Shown here piece after piece: positions 25,564-34,613 of a stretch of 64,000 bases of DNA. The notes under the pieces are model-generated. The model searched no databases and was not told where the DNA came from. It saw only the letters and a program-made list of their open reading frames with translations. The stretch's first letter is position 1, and each line of letters opens with the position of its first letter. This stretch comes from Gemmataceae bacterium (GTDB lineage Bacteria > Planctomycetota > Planctomycetia > Gemmatales > Gemmataceae): NCBI GenBank assembly GCA_022842245.1, contig JALHPZ010000007.1, forward strand, positions 131,378 to 195,377. Reading direction: 5' to 3'. The position numbers and the translations under genes were made by a program.

Positions 25564-27219
25564 ATGGCCGGAAAGGTTCAGATGCTCCCGATGATCCCGA
25601 CCGATTATTCCGATTCCCGGCCGTCGCCCGCAGCGGACATTCGACCGAACCACCGCGGCCTCGCCGTCGCCGGGGGGCTTGTTGCGATACTCGGTTTTGC
25701 CTTGCTGAACCTCGCGTATCTGTCGGTCTCGCCGCTCGACCTCGCACCTGACGAAGCCCATTATTGGGACTGGTCGCGCCGGCTGGACTGGAGCTACTAC
25801 AGCAAGGGGCCGATGGTCGCATGGCTCATCCGCGCGAGTTGTTCGCTCCTCGGCGATACCGCGTTCGCGGTGCGCATACCGGCGGTCCTGTGCAATGCAC
25901 TCATGCTCGTCGCGGTCTTCCTGCTGGCCCGGCGCACGCTCGAATCGGATCGCCTCGCCCTCGCCGCGCTCGGTCTGGGTATGGTCCTGCCTCCGCTGTC
26001 CGCAGGAGCGGTACTCACGACCATCGACGCGCCTTTCCTTTGTTGCTGGAGTTGGGCGCTCCTCGGCGTACATCGCGCGGTGTTCGACAACGACCGCCGC
26101 GCATGGATTGCCGCCGGCATCGCCGTCGCGCTCGGCACGCTCACCAAATACACCATGCTCGCGTTTCCGGCGATGGCGGCCGTCTGGCTCGTCGCATCGC
26201 GGTTTGAACCGGGCCATCGCCGCGGCGTCGCCCGCATGGCGGCCATCGGTTCGCTCGGACTCGTGCCGATCCTGATCTGGAACTGGCAGCAGGATTGGAT
26301 CGGCGTCCGCCACCTGTTCGGTCAGGCCGGTCTGGCAACCGGTCCGAAGATCGGTTTCAAACCCGTGGGGCCGTTGGACTATCTTGCGGGGCAGTTCGCG
26401 TTCCTCGGCGGGTACTGGTTCTGCGCCTACGCCCTGGCGGCATGGACGTTCCGCCCCAGCCGGGATCGCCAGCTCGCCTTCCTCTGGTGGTTCTCCGTGC
26501 CACTTGTGCTGGTCTTCGTGCCATTCAGTTTGCGGGTGAAGATCCAGCCGAATTGGCCGGCGGCGGCGTACCTCGCCGGTTTCCTGCTCGCTGTTGCATG
26601 GCTGCGCCGCGACTGGTTCACAGCATCGTCTCGCTATCGCTCGCTCGTGCGGGCGTTGTTCGCACTCGGATTGGGAGCCTCAGTCTCGCTCTCGATCGCG
26701 GCCCGCTTCCCGCAACTGCTGCTGCCGGTATTCGCGTCGATTGTCCCCGAACCGACCGACGACCGGCTCGCACCCGTCCGCAATCTCGACCCCACGGCGC
26801 GCCTGCGCGGCTGGCGTCACCTTGCGGCCGAAGTCGATGCCCTGCGTGATCGGATCGCGCGCGAAGATGGGCAATCGGCGGAACTCGCGACGATGACGTG
26901 GTCCGTACCGGGAGAACTCGCTTTCTATTGCCGCGGAAATCCCACGGTTTACAGCTTCGGAATCGCGTTGAACGACCGTTACAGCCAGTACGATCTCAGG
27001 CGGCCAAACCCGATCGCGGACGCGCAAGCCTTTGCCGGGCGCACGTTCGTGTACGTCGGCGAGAAGCTGCCGGAAGGCACCGACGCCTTCGACAGCCTCG
27101 CGGGACCCTTTCGCGTGGAGTATCGGGAAAACGGAGTGGTGGTCGGCGGGTGGAAGTTATGGGTTGCACGCGGTTACCGGGGGTTCCCGGAACGTGAACC
27201 GAAGCGGCCGCAATACTGA
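25564..27219 (+). CDS. GT39-like membrane glycosyltransferase
   Basis: This 551-residue protein has about ten to eleven membrane helices followed by a ~150-residue soluble C-terminal part. The first outer loop carries the GT-C acidic motif LAPDEAHYWDWSRRLDWSYY, with YSKGPMVAWLIRAS after it, as in dolichyl-phosphate-mannose transferase/ArnT-type (GT39) enzymes. These move a sugar from a polyprenyl-phosphate donor outside the inner membrane. The acceptor is unknown. The ATG at 25564 is used; one at 25591 is possible. It is divergent from the TPR gene and is the first of three such enzymes in the window. Confidence 0.75.
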   Translation: MAGKVQMLPMIPTDYSDSRPSPAADIRPNHRGLAVAGGLVAILGFALLNLAYLSVSPLDLAPDEAHYWDWSRRLDWSYYSKGPMVAWLIRASCSLLGDTAFAVRIPAVLCNALMLVAVFLLARRTLESDRLALAALGLGMVLPPLSAGAVLTTIDAPFLCCWSWALLGVHRAVFDNDRRAWIAAGIAVALGTLTKYTMLAFPAMAAVWLVASRFEPGHRRGVARMAAIGSLGLVPILIWNWQQDWIGVRHLFGQAGLATGPKIGFKPVGPLDYLAGQFAFLGGYWFCAYALAAWTFRPSRDRQLAFLWWFSVPLVLVFVPFSLRVKIQPNWPAAAYLAGFLLAVAWLRRDWFTASSRYRSLVRALFALGLGASVSLSIAARFPQLLLPVFASIVPEPTDDRLAPVRNLDPTARLRGWRHLAAEVDALRDRIAREDGQSAELATMTWSVPGELAFYCRGNPTVYSFGIALNDRYSQYDLRRPNPIADAQAFAGRTFVYVGEKLPEGTDAFDSLAGPFRVEYRENGVVVGGWKLWVARGYRGFPEREPKRPQY

Positions 27220-27296
27220 CCCGCGACTGGTCCGGCTCCAGTTGCCCACTCGGCGAATGGAACCGCAGCCGACAATCCAACGGAATTGGGTGCCTT

Positions 27297-27518
27297 GTGA
27301 AAACGGATTGGACGATTCGCTGTGCCGCTTGCGAGCTGGCGTGGACGGTACAGGGTGGCGATTCGGTGTACGAACGCGAGGCGATCGAGTCCCGGCCGTG
27401 CCCGCAGTGCCACGCGTATACGTTGGGGCGGACGGAAACGCCGACGCCGCGTCGCACACGGACCCCGTTCCGGTTGCCCGTCCGGAAGAAATCGATTGGA
27501 ATCCGTCAGACCGCATGA
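27297..27518 (+). CDS. Small two-knuckle zinc-binding-type protein
   Basis: This is a 73-residue frame with a GTG start. It contains IRCAACELAWTVQGGDSVYE and, 13 residues later, RPCPQCHAYTL, giving two CxxC pairs that could bind one zinc ion, plus a basic C-terminal tail. Third codon positions are GC-rich, as in real genes here, which supports coding. Its end overlaps the birA stop by 13 bases on the opposite strand. Function unknown. Confidence 0.55.
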   Translation: MKTDWTIRCAACELAWTVQGGDSVYEREAIESRPCPQCHAYTLGRTETPTPRRTRTPFRLPVRKKSIGIRQTA

Positions 27519-28267
27519 ATGTGGCGGACGAGTTCGGGCTGGATGCATTCGGCCGTACCGTCGTCGCGGAGAAGTTCGAGGGCGTCAAAACTGATGTCCA
27601 TTAACCGCCCCGCGACAACATTTCCATCCGCCATTTCGACGAGCACACCCCGGCCCAGCAGTCCGATCCGCCACTTCCAATCCGATTCGAGCGGTACGCG
27701 TTCGCCGGCGAGCAGCCGCGACCACTCCGCATCGAGCCGATCCAACACGCAATTCAGGGCTAAATCCCGTTCGATCGTTTTGCCTCCGACAAGTGCGAGC
27801 GAGGTCGCGTCCGGCAAGCCAGCATCGACGAATGCTTCGATTGTTTGATTCAGGTTCAATCCGATGCCGACGACGGTCGCGCGTCCGGCCTCGATCAGAA
27901 TGCCGCAGACTTTTTTCCCGCGAACAAGCAGGTCGTTCGGCCACTTGATGCGCGCCTGGACGCCGGCCAGTTCGCGGATGGCATCGCCCACCGAGACGGC
28001 GGCGAAGGCCGTGAGGATCACCGGTCGGGCGAGTTCCGGCGGCGGACGTAGTCGAATGGAAAGGAGCAGGGATTCGCCGGGCCGGCTGGTCCAGACGCGG
28101 CCGTGCTGGCCTCGGCCTTGCGATTGATGATTCGCGACGAACGCGGTGCCATCCGGCGCGTCGCATTCCATCGCGAGGTCGTTTGTGCTGGGCGGGGAAT
28201 CGTACACGCGGACTTCGCGGCCGATGTGCCGGCGGGGAAAGGTGCGGATCTCGTGGGGCGCGATCAC
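27506..28267 (-). CDS. birA: Biotin--protein ligase BirA, no DNA-binding domain
   Basis: This 253-residue enzyme has the catalytic core of biotin-protein ligase: the biotinyl-AMP loop GRGQHGR at residues 51-57, KWPNDLLV at 108-115 and CGILIE at 121-126. A small SH3-like C-terminal domain (GRGVLVEMADGNVVAGRLMD) follows. The N-terminal helix-turn-helix of E. coli BirA is absent, so it is a mono-functional ligase that attaches biotin to carboxylase carriers. The GTG start at 28267 overlaps the nadC stop (GTGA), indicating coupled translation. In-frame sequence further upstream is antisense-type shadow and was left out. Confidence 0.88.
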   Translation of the reverse strand: MIAPHEIRTFPRRHIGREVRVYDSPPSTNDLAMECDAPDGTAFVANHQSQGRGQHGRVWTSRPGESLLLSIRLRPPPELARPVILTAFAAVSVGDAIRELAGVQARIKWPNDLLVRGKKVCGILIEAGRATVVGIGLNLNQTIEAFVDAGLPDATSLALVGGKTIERDLALNCVLDRLDAEWSRLLAGERVPLESDWKWRIGLLGRGVLVEMADGNVVAGRLMDISFDALELLRDDGTAECIQPELVRHIHAV

Positions 28268-29139
28268 GGTAGGAAGTCGAGGGCGATGTCGAGGGCGGTG
28301 ACGGAGTGCGTGAGCGAGCCGACGCTGATGCGATCCACGCCGGTCTCGGCGATGCCGCGGACGGTGCCAAGGTTCACGCCGCCGGACGCCTCCAGGAGCG
28401 TACCGGACGAAACTGCGTTCCGCCGCGCCACCGCCTCGCGCATCGCATCCAAAGACATGTTGTCCAGCAAAACGATCTCCGGCTTGGTCGGAAGCACGAG
28501 GTCCAGTTGTGCGAGCGAATCGACTTCGATCTCGACGGGCAGGCCGGCGTTGCCGGGGTAGGCGCGTGCCCGTTCGACGGCGAGCCGAACGTCCCCGCCG
28601 ACGCTGGCGATGTGGTTGTCCTTGATGAGGATCGCGTCGTAAAGGCCGATCCGGTGGTTCACGGCGCCACCCGCGCGCACCGCGTACTTTTCCAACAAAC
28701 GCCAGCCCGGCGTGGTCTTCCGCGTATCGAGGATTCGGACCTTCAATCCCTCGACGGCGTCGACGAACCGACGCGCCTGCGTCGCGACCCCGCTCAGCCG
28801 TTGGAGGAAGTTCAGGGCGGTGCGCTCGGCGACGAGGATCGCGGCTTGCGGCCCGGTGACGGTAGCGATGGTGGTTTTCGCGTCGACCTTCGCACCGTCG
28901 GCCACGGCGCAATCGAGTCGCAGTTCGCGGGAGACGGCGGCAAGGACGAGTTTCGCGACGGCGAGGCCGGCGATGACGCCGGGAGAGCGGGCGACGAATG
29001 CGGCGGTGGCGACGGAATCGGGCGGGATGAGGGCGAGGGTCGTGCGGTCGCCCGTGCTGCCGAGGTCTTCCGCGAGGGCCAGGTCGATAAGCCGCAAGGC
29101 CGAGAGGGTCTCGGCGGCGGCAAGCGTGAGCGGTTCCAT
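28264..29139 (-). CDS. nadC: Nicotinate-nucleotide pyrophosphorylase (quinolinate phosphoribosyltransferase)
   Basis: This 291-residue enzyme converts quinolinate and PRPP to nicotinate mononucleotide in de novo NAD synthesis. Family motifs are RTALNFLQRLSGVAT, DTRKTTPGWR (residues ~138-147), GGAVNHRIGLYDAILIKDNH (to ~176), and late VEIEVDSLAQ and LLDNMS, which cover the quinolinate and PRPP sites. The length is normal. The ATG at 29139 fits the family N-terminus. It follows the S41 peptidase gene by 16 bases and overlaps birA by 4, forming a three-gene minus-strand unit. Confidence 0.93.
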   Translation of the reverse strand: MEPLTLAAAETLSALRLIDLALAEDLGSTGDRTTLALIPPDSVATAAFVARSPGVIAGLAVAKLVLAAVSRELRLDCAVADGAKVDAKTTIATVTGPQAAILVAERTALNFLQRLSGVATQARRFVDAVEGLKVRILDTRKTTPGWRLLEKYAVRAGGAVNHRIGLYDAILIKDNHIASVGGDVRLAVERARAYPGNAGLPVEIEVDSLAQLDLVLPTKPEIVLLDNMSLDAMREAVARRNAVSSGTLLEASGGVNLGTVRGIAETGVDRISVGSLTHSVTALDIALDFLP

Positions 29140-29155
29140 GCGGGGATTGTATGCG

Positions 29156-30730
29156 TCAGCGTGGAACGAGGCGTTCGAGGGCGAGTGCGAGTTGGCGGGC
29201 GGGATCGGCTTCGACGAGGTCAGGGATGACACCGTGGCCGTGCAGGGCGGCACCGCGCGCCGTAAGGATCTTCGCGATCGTGAGGACGAGCGTACCGGAT
29301 CGGAATTTGTGGACGCCGTCGGCGGCACCGAGCTTGAAGGGGTGCTGGACGACTCCCTTGCCGAAGGTGGGCATGCCAATGACGACGGCGCGCTGTTGGT
29401 CCTTGAGGGCGCTGGCGACGACCTCGGCGGCGGACATGGTGCGGGTGTCGATGAGTACGGCCATGGGCAGATCGAACGCGAGCATGCCGCTGTCGGAGGA
29501 GAAGATGCGGCCGGCGAATTCGGGTGCCTGTCCTTCGGTCGTGGCGAGGATGCCGGCGGGGATGAATCGCTCGGCGACGCGGACGCCGGCGAGGAACTGA
29601 CCGCCGGTGTTGCCACGCAGGTCGAGAACGAGGGACCGGATACCCTGTTCCTTCAGCCGGGCCAGAGCGGCATCGAGTTCGAGTGGTGTTTGTTCGTGGA
29701 AGCCGGTCAGCTTGATGAAGCCGACGCCGTCTTTCATGTTCGGGATGGAGGCTTGGACGGTGGGGAGTGGCGACGGGAGCCGGGCGGGCAGCGCCATCAT
29801 CGAGAAATCGGTGGCGATGTCGAACTCGTGTTCGCCGTCGGCGGGGAACCGCAGGCTTTCCGTCAGGGTGACGGCGTCGGTCACGCGGCGTCCATTGATG
29901 CGGCCGATGCGGTCGCCGGTTTTCAGGACCGGATTCTCGGCCGCCCACGATTCGGGTGCGATGCGATCGACCGTGAGCGTGCCGTTGCGGAACGTGGCAA
30001 CGATGCCGTAGCTGGCGAGTTCGGCGAAGCCGGTCGTGGCTCCACCGCCGTGGAGCGGAGAGAGGTAGACCGTGTATTCGTCGAGTCCGTTGCACGCGCC
30101 GCAGAGCAGTTCGAGGACGACGGCGGAACCCGCCTTCACGCCGAGTTCGGTCCCGGCGGACCTTGCCAATTCCAGTGCTGCGGCCCGCGCCTCGCGGACC
30201 GTTGTCGGAGGCTTCGATTTCCAAAACTCGCTGATGGTCCGACGGAACCGGGCAACTGTGGCGTCGGGGGCGCCGGCGAGGTGTTCGCCCCGGAAGACCC
30301 GGTTCGCGAGGGCACGATCGAACTCCTCCAGCCCGCTCAAGAACAATTTCGCGGCCGTCGCCGCATCGCGATCGGCATGGAGCGAAGAGAGTTTTTCGAG
30401 TACTTCCGAATAGAGGTTCAGGGAGTCGGCCGTTGGCAGGCTCAGGACATGCTGACGGAAGACCGGATCGCGGTGCCGCCGGGCCTGAGCGGAATGCCGC
30501 TGGCAGGTTGCGATCTTGCGGCGGATCTCCGGAGTCTGCCGGCCCGCGAGATACGCCCGCAGATACGATTCCAGCGCCCGGTCCCATTCGCCGGCCTTCT
30601 CGGCGACGGCGGCGCGGTCCAGCAGGAGTTCGGGCGAGTCGGCAGTACGGACGATCGGGTTCGGCGCCGCCGTGGCCAGCGAGACAAGGGATAACGCGAA
30701 GATGGTCAGAACGGCTCGCGCGATGGTCAC
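29156..30730 (-). CDS. S41-family (C-terminal-processing type) peptidase with TPR-like N-terminus
   Basis: This 524-residue secreted protein has the signal peptide MTIARAVLTIFALSLVSLATA. A helical TPR-like segment comes first (EKAGEWDRALESYLRAYLAG). A PDZ-like region surrounds PVLKTGDRIGRINGRRV, and the S41 catalytic domain follows with VLDLRGNTGGQFLAGVRVAE, TRTMSAAEVVASALKDQ (nucleophile Ser) and TFGKGVVQHPF (general-base Lys). Such enzymes cut proteins near their C-termini in the cell envelope. The N-terminal extension is longer than in typical CtpA. It leads the nadC-birA unit, with no obvious functional link. Confidence 0.85.
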   Translation of the reverse strand: MTIARAVLTIFALSLVSLATAAPNPIVRTADSPELLLDRAAVAEKAGEWDRALESYLRAYLAGRQTPEIRRKIATCQRHSAQARRHRDPVFRQHVLSLPTADSLNLYSEVLEKLSSLHADRDAATAAKLFLSGLEEFDRALANRVFRGEHLAGAPDATVARFRRTISEFWKSKPPTTVREARAAALELARSAGTELGVKAGSAVVLELLCGACNGLDEYTVYLSPLHGGGATTGFAELASYGIVATFRNGTLTVDRIAPESWAAENPVLKTGDRIGRINGRRVTDAVTLTESLRFPADGEHEFDIATDFSMMALPARLPSPLPTVQASIPNMKDGVGFIKLTGFHEQTPLELDAALARLKEQGIRSLVLDLRGNTGGQFLAGVRVAERFIPAGILATTEGQAPEFAGRIFSSDSGMLAFDLPMAVLIDTRTMSAAEVVASALKDQQRAVVIGMPTFGKGVVQHPFKLGAADGVHKFRSGTLVLTIAKILTARGAALHGHGVIPDLVEADPARQLALALERLVPR

Positions 30731-30878
30731 GGATTGTCCTCGTCGGCCACGGAGACGATGTTACCGCGCCGCCGGGGGTCCGGTCAAACGTTCCGTTACG
30801 TGTTTGTGACCGGTCGGGGGCCGATGCGATCCAGCCGAGGGCGAATTGCTAGAATTTCCGTTTCAACGGAGGGGTCCC

Positions 30879-32018
30879 GTGGTTGCCGACGCCGTTCGCC
30901 TGTCGCTCGTCGAATCGCCGCGCACCGTCGTCGTGAAGGTAGGCACGAACGTGCTCGCCGATTCCGCCGGCCGGCTCGATCGCCACCGGATCGAATCGCT
31001 CGCCGGGCAGATCGCCCGTATCCGCGCCGCCGGGCACCGCCTCGTGCTCGTCAGTTCCGGTGCCATCGGCGCGGGTGTCGGCAAACTCGGCCTCGGCAAG
31101 CGCCCGACCGACCTGCCCCATCTCCAGGCGTGCGCTGCCGTTGGGCAGTCCGCCCTGATGCAACTCTATCAGGAAGCCCTGAACCCCTACGGAATCCCCG
31201 CTGCCCAGATCCTCCTCACGGCCGGCGACTTCGATTCCCGCGTCCGCTACTTGAATGCCCGGAACACCATCGGTACGCTCTTCGAATTCAACGCCCTGCC
31301 GATCATCAACGAGAACGACACCGTCAGCATCGCCGAGATCAAATTCGGCGACAACGATGCTCTCGCCGCGATGGTCGCCAACCTCCTCCAGGCACCGCTA
31401 CTCGTGCTGCTCACGAACGTTGACGGGCTTTACTCCGCCGACCCGCGCGTCGATCCGAGTGCGAAGCTGGTCGCCACGGTGCCGCACATCGACGCCGGCA
31501 TCGCCGGCATGGCCGGCGTCACCAAGAGCGATCTCGGCACCGGCGGCATGAAGAGCAAACTTCGCGCCGCCCGACTGGCCACCGCCGCCGGCGGCGCCGT
31601 CATCATGGCCAACGGATCACTCGACGGCATTCTCGACCGCATCTTCGCCGGCGAACCGGTCGGTACGCTCTTCCTCCCCCACGGCGAATCCGTCCCCGCC
31701 TGGAAGCGTTGGCTCGGCTTCACCGCACAGCCCAAAGGTTCCCTTACCGTGGACGCCGGCGCACGCCGCGCCGTCGTCGAGAAGGGCACCAGCCTACTTC
31801 CCGTCGGCGTAAAGGGTGTGTTCGGCGAATACGGCAAAGGCGACGTCGTCACGATTCTCGACCTCGATGGCAGGGAGGTCGCTCGAGGTCTATCGAACTA
31901 CTCGGCAGCCGAGACGCGCAAGATTATGGGGCTGGCAAAGGATCAAATTCAAAAGACCGTCGGCACATTGCCATACGACGAGCTGATCCACCGCGACAAT
32001 CTGGCCGTGACCGGGTGA
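30879..32018 (+). CDS. proB: Glutamate 5-kinase with PUA domain
   Basis: This 379-residue enzyme catalyses the first step of proline synthesis, phosphorylating glutamate. The amino-acid-kinase fold shows VVVKVGTNVLAD near residues 17-28, LVSSGAIGAGVGKLGL, PIINENDTVS and FGDNDALAAMVA, then TKSDLGTGGMKSKLRAARLA. A C-terminal PUA domain covers about residues 285-365 (GSLTVDAGARRAVVEKGTSL). The GTG at 30879 is favoured by a strong GGAGGGG four bases upstream; the longer frame to 30846 starts before that site. No proA is adjacent. Confidence 0.93.
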   Translation: MVADAVRLSLVESPRTVVVKVGTNVLADSAGRLDRHRIESLAGQIARIRAAGHRLVLVSSGAIGAGVGKLGLGKRPTDLPHLQACAAVGQSALMQLYQEALNPYGIPAAQILLTAGDFDSRVRYLNARNTIGTLFEFNALPIINENDTVSIAEIKFGDNDALAAMVANLLQAPLLVLLTNVDGLYSADPRVDPSAKLVATVPHIDAGIAGMAGVTKSDLGTGGMKSKLRAARLATAAGGAVIMANGSLDGILDRIFAGEPVGTLFLPHGESVPAWKRWLGFTAQPKGSLTVDAGARRAVVEKGTSLLPVGVKGVFGEYGKGDVVTILDLDGREVARGLSNYSAAETRKIMGLAKDQIQKTVGTLPYDELIHRDNLAVTG

Positions 32019-32086
32019 TTTTCCGTTAGAATTCCGATCGGGATTCGTTCTATTCGCATGCCAGGCGGGGCCGCATCGGGAACTCC

Positions 32087-32620
32087 GTGAACGCAGCATC
32101 GTCCGCCGGCCGTCGCGGCGAATTCGAGGCGCTGTACGAACGGCATGCCCGCGCGGTGTGGGCCGTCGCGTTCGCCCGTTGGCTCGACGCCGAGACCGCC
32201 CGCGACGTGATGCAGGAGACGTTTCTCCGCCTCTGGCGCGAATGGGAATCCGGCGTGGCGATCCAGAACCCTCGCGCCTGGCTGCTCCGCGTGGCGAGGA
32301 ATCTTGCCGAGGACACCGCCAAGAGTTCGTTCCGCCGCAACGGCACCGCCCCGGCGGAACATTTCAACGGCGTCTGTTCTCCATCGCCCTCGCCGATGGA
32401 ACAACTGGAACTCGCCGAACGAAACGCCCGAGTCCGGTCGGTCCTCGAAGAACTCCCCGCCGGGGACCGCGACATCCTGACGTTGAAATACGCGATGGAC
32501 TTCGACGCCGACGCCATCGGGGAGATGCTGGGCATCCAGGTGTCGGCCGTACATATGCGGCTCAGCCGGGCGCGGCAGCGCATGGCCGACCGTTTGACCG
32601 ATCACGAAGGTGGACCGTAA
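32087..32620 (+). CDS. ECF-type RNA polymerase sigma factor
   Basis: This is a 177-residue sigma-70-family factor with only regions 2 and 4. Region 2 is ALYERHARAVWAVAFARWL followed by DVMQETFLRLWREW. Region 4 is VLEELPAGDRDILTLKYAM and the helix-turn-helix IGEMLGIQVSAVHMRLSRAR. It starts with a GTG at 32087. The next gene, 2 bases downstream, encodes a short single-pass membrane protein that could be its anti-sigma partner. The signal and the promoters it recognises are unknown. Confidence 0.88.
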   Translation: MNAASSAGRRGEFEALYERHARAVWAVAFARWLDAETARDVMQETFLRLWREWESGVAIQNPRAWLLRVARNLAEDTAKSSFRRNGTAPAEHFNGVCSPSPSPMEQLELAERNARVRSVLEELPAGDRDILTLKYAMDFDADAIGEMLGIQVSAVHMRLSRARQRMADRLTDHEGGP

Positions 32621-32622
32621 CA

Positions 32623-32943
32623 ATGGCTTCGTCTCCTCTCCTTCCCGATGCCGATCGCGCCTTCGCGGAGTTTTTCCGCGGTCAGGTGCCGAACCCGTGG
32701 CCGGCATGCCCCGTGCCGGCGAGCGCGAAGCCCGTTCCCGCCTCCGAAGGCGCGTGGGGCAGCCGCTTCGCCCTCGCCGCGTCCGTCGCCTTGCTGCTGG
32801 GTCTCGGTTTCGCCTTCACCGGCGGTCTCGCCTCGAATGCAAAGATGCCCGCCGGTGGCAACCTTGCGAACGGTGCCACCGCCGACGGTAAAGGCCTCCT
32901 CAAGCAAGCCGATCCGATGAAGGACTTCCCGATGATGCCGTGA
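32623..32943 (+). CDS. Small single-pass membrane protein, possible anti-sigma partner
   Basis: This 106-residue protein has a ~50-residue N-terminal part, one membrane helix (FALAASVALLLGLGFAFTGG) and a short outer tail rich in Gly, Ala and Met. The gene starts 2 bases after the ECF sigma stop, so translation is coupled. That position is typical of anti-sigma factors, but no zinc-binding anti-sigma motif (HxxxCxxC) is present, so the role is inferred only from context. Confidence 0.6.
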   Translation: MASSPLLPDADRAFAEFFRGQVPNPWPACPVPASAKPVPASEGAWGSRFALAASVALLLGLGFAFTGGLASNAKMPAGGNLANGATADGKGLLKQADPMKDFPMMP

Positions 32944-33028
32944 CGGCCGGATCTCGACGAACGATCCGTACGAACTCCCCGCATAGAATGCCCGCGAAGG
33001 AACCGCGTCCGCATCGAGGGAGTGCTCC

Positions 33029-34228
33029 ATGTCACCCGTCCGCCGAGTTTGTGTCGCGCTCGCCGTTCTCGCCGCGAGCCCTGTCGCCCGAGCCGACGAC
33101 AACGAAGGCTCGAAAGTCTACAAGAAGACCATCCCCTCCGTAGTCTGGATCCACTCCACGCGCGATCGCGGCCTCGCCACCGGCAGCGGCACGCTCGTGG
33201 ACAAGCAGAAACGGCTTGTGCTCACCAACTACCACGTCGTCGAGGACAACCCCCGCGCGAAGGTCTTCTTCCCCGACTTCCGCGACGACAAGCCAATCGC
33301 CGAGAAAAAGCATTACACCGATCGCGCTTCGAGGCTCGCCATCCCGGGGCGCGTGATTGCCCTCGAAAAATCCGTCGACCTCGCGCTCATCCAACTCGAT
33401 CGCATTCCCGACGGTACGAACGCCGTGCCGCTCGCCACCAAGACGCCGGAACCGGGGCAATCAGTGCATTCCATCGGCAACACGGGCAAGTCGGATGCGC
33501 TATGGGGCTACGTGCCGGGCAAAGTCCGGCAGGTGTACAAGCACCAATGGAGCGCCCAACTCGGCCCCGGCCGTATCCTGCGCTGCCGGGGCGAAGTGAT
33601 CGAAACCGATTCCGCGACGAACCCCGGCGACAGCGGCGGACCGCTCCTCAACGACAAGGGGGAACTCGTCGGCGTCACCCATGGCGGGGCGACCAACGCG
33701 CAGTTGCTCAGCACCTTCATCAGCCTGTCGGAAGTTCAGAAAGTTCTGAAATCGGAGGGCGTATCGACGGCAAAAGCCGATGCGCCCAAGGCCGATCCGC
33801 CGAAACCGAAGGTCGTGGCCGACGGCGGCAAGTTCTTTTCCGCCGAGACAATGAAGAAACTTCAGGCGAGCATCGACGAGTTGAAGGAGCAGAAACAGGT
33901 CGACCTGCTCGTCGAGACGTTCGCGGCGGCACCGAAGGAGGATCTTGAGAAGGTCCGCGGCATGACGGCAAGCGAGCGACTCGCCTACGCGCGGAGTTGG
34001 GCGACCAAACGCGGAATGGCCGAGAAGGTCTCCGGCGTCGTCGTGATCGTCTCCGCCGATCCGAAGATGCTCTACGTTGCCTTCTCACCCGATACCCGCG
34101 CGCGGTTCCCTGACGACTTCAACGGCAAACTCGTGAAGACGCTGACCGAGGGGCTGACGAACGAGAAGGCCGACGACGCCATCCTCGCCGTGGCAAAGAT
34201 GATCGGCGAGACGGTGAAGCCGAAGTGA
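33029..34228 (+). CDS. Secreted trypsin-like serine protease with extra C-terminal domain
   Basis: This 399-residue protein starts MSPVRRVCVALAVLAASPVARA, a signal peptide. The chymotrypsin-fold protease part shows the triad: His in LTNYHVVED, Asp in KSVDLALIQL and Ser in NPGDSGGPLL. After a Lys/Pro-rich linker (AKADAPKADPPKPK) there is a ~140-residue alpha/beta domain ending ILAVAKMIGETVKPK. Its order of strands (VSGVVVIVSADPKMLYVAF) recalls TPM-type domains. No PDZ domain is present, unlike DegP/HtrA. Targets are unknown. Confidence 0.78.
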   Translation: MSPVRRVCVALAVLAASPVARADDNEGSKVYKKTIPSVVWIHSTRDRGLATGSGTLVDKQKRLVLTNYHVVEDNPRAKVFFPDFRDDKPIAEKKHYTDRASRLAIPGRVIALEKSVDLALIQLDRIPDGTNAVPLATKTPEPGQSVHSIGNTGKSDALWGYVPGKVRQVYKHQWSAQLGPGRILRCRGEVIETDSATNPGDSGGPLLNDKGELVGVTHGGATNAQLLSTFISLSEVQKVLKSEGVSTAKADAPKADPPKPKVVADGGKFFSAETMKKLQASIDELKEQKQVDLLVETFAAAPKEDLEKVRGMTASERLAYARSWATKRGMAEKVSGVVVIVSADPKMLYVAFSPDTRARFPDDFNGKLVKTLTEGLTNEKADDAILAVAKMIGETVKPK

Positions 34229-34289
34229 TTGCCCTTCCGCCGATTCGCTCGATGCCGTATCCTTTGCGGCCCGAACGCGGAGGATGGCG

Positions 34290-34604
34290 ATGCAAGCGAA
34301 GAAGCTAACCGGCGGCCTGTTGATCCTCGCGGCCGGCCTGGCATGGACCGTCAGCGCCCCGCGCTCGACCGAGGCGGGGTGAAGCCCGGGGATTCCCTGC
34401 GAATCCCCGATCTTCGGCGGTCCGCCGAACCCGTTCCCCTATCGCGTGCCGCAGATGGCGCGCCAACCCGTTTCGCCGCCGGTCGTCGCCCGGCCGGTGC
34501 CCGCACGCCCGCGCGACGTTGTCGTTCCGCCGCCGGACGCCCTCGGCATCCGTCTGGACGTCACGCTCCCGCCGCCCAGCGAATTGAGGATTGATCTGAA
34601 GTGA
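34290..34604 (+). pseudogene. Small secreted proline-rich protein interrupted by in-frame TGA
   Basis: An ATG at 34290, six bases after a strong CGGAGG, opens a frame encoding the signal-peptide-like MQAKKLTGGLLILAAGLAWT and then VSAPRSTEAG before a TGA at 34380-34382. The same frame continues for 73 further codons with GC-rich third positions, from SPGIPCESPIFGG through a Pro/Arg/Val-rich part to GIRLDVTLPPPSELRIDLK, and stops at 34602. Both halves look like one protein, so the TGA is either a nonsense mutation or read through. A perfect 9-bp hairpin (34387-34395 with 34401-34409) begins four bases after it. An in-frame ATG at 34284 is also possible. Confidence 0.55.
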
Positions 34605-34613
34605 TGATTTCGT

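Noticed and set aside
34380..34410. Firm selenocysteine call at the in-frame TGA
   Set aside because: The hairpin loop (CCTGC) lacks the G at the first loop positions expected of bacterial SECIS elements and starts too close to the TGA; the protein is not a known redox enzyme.
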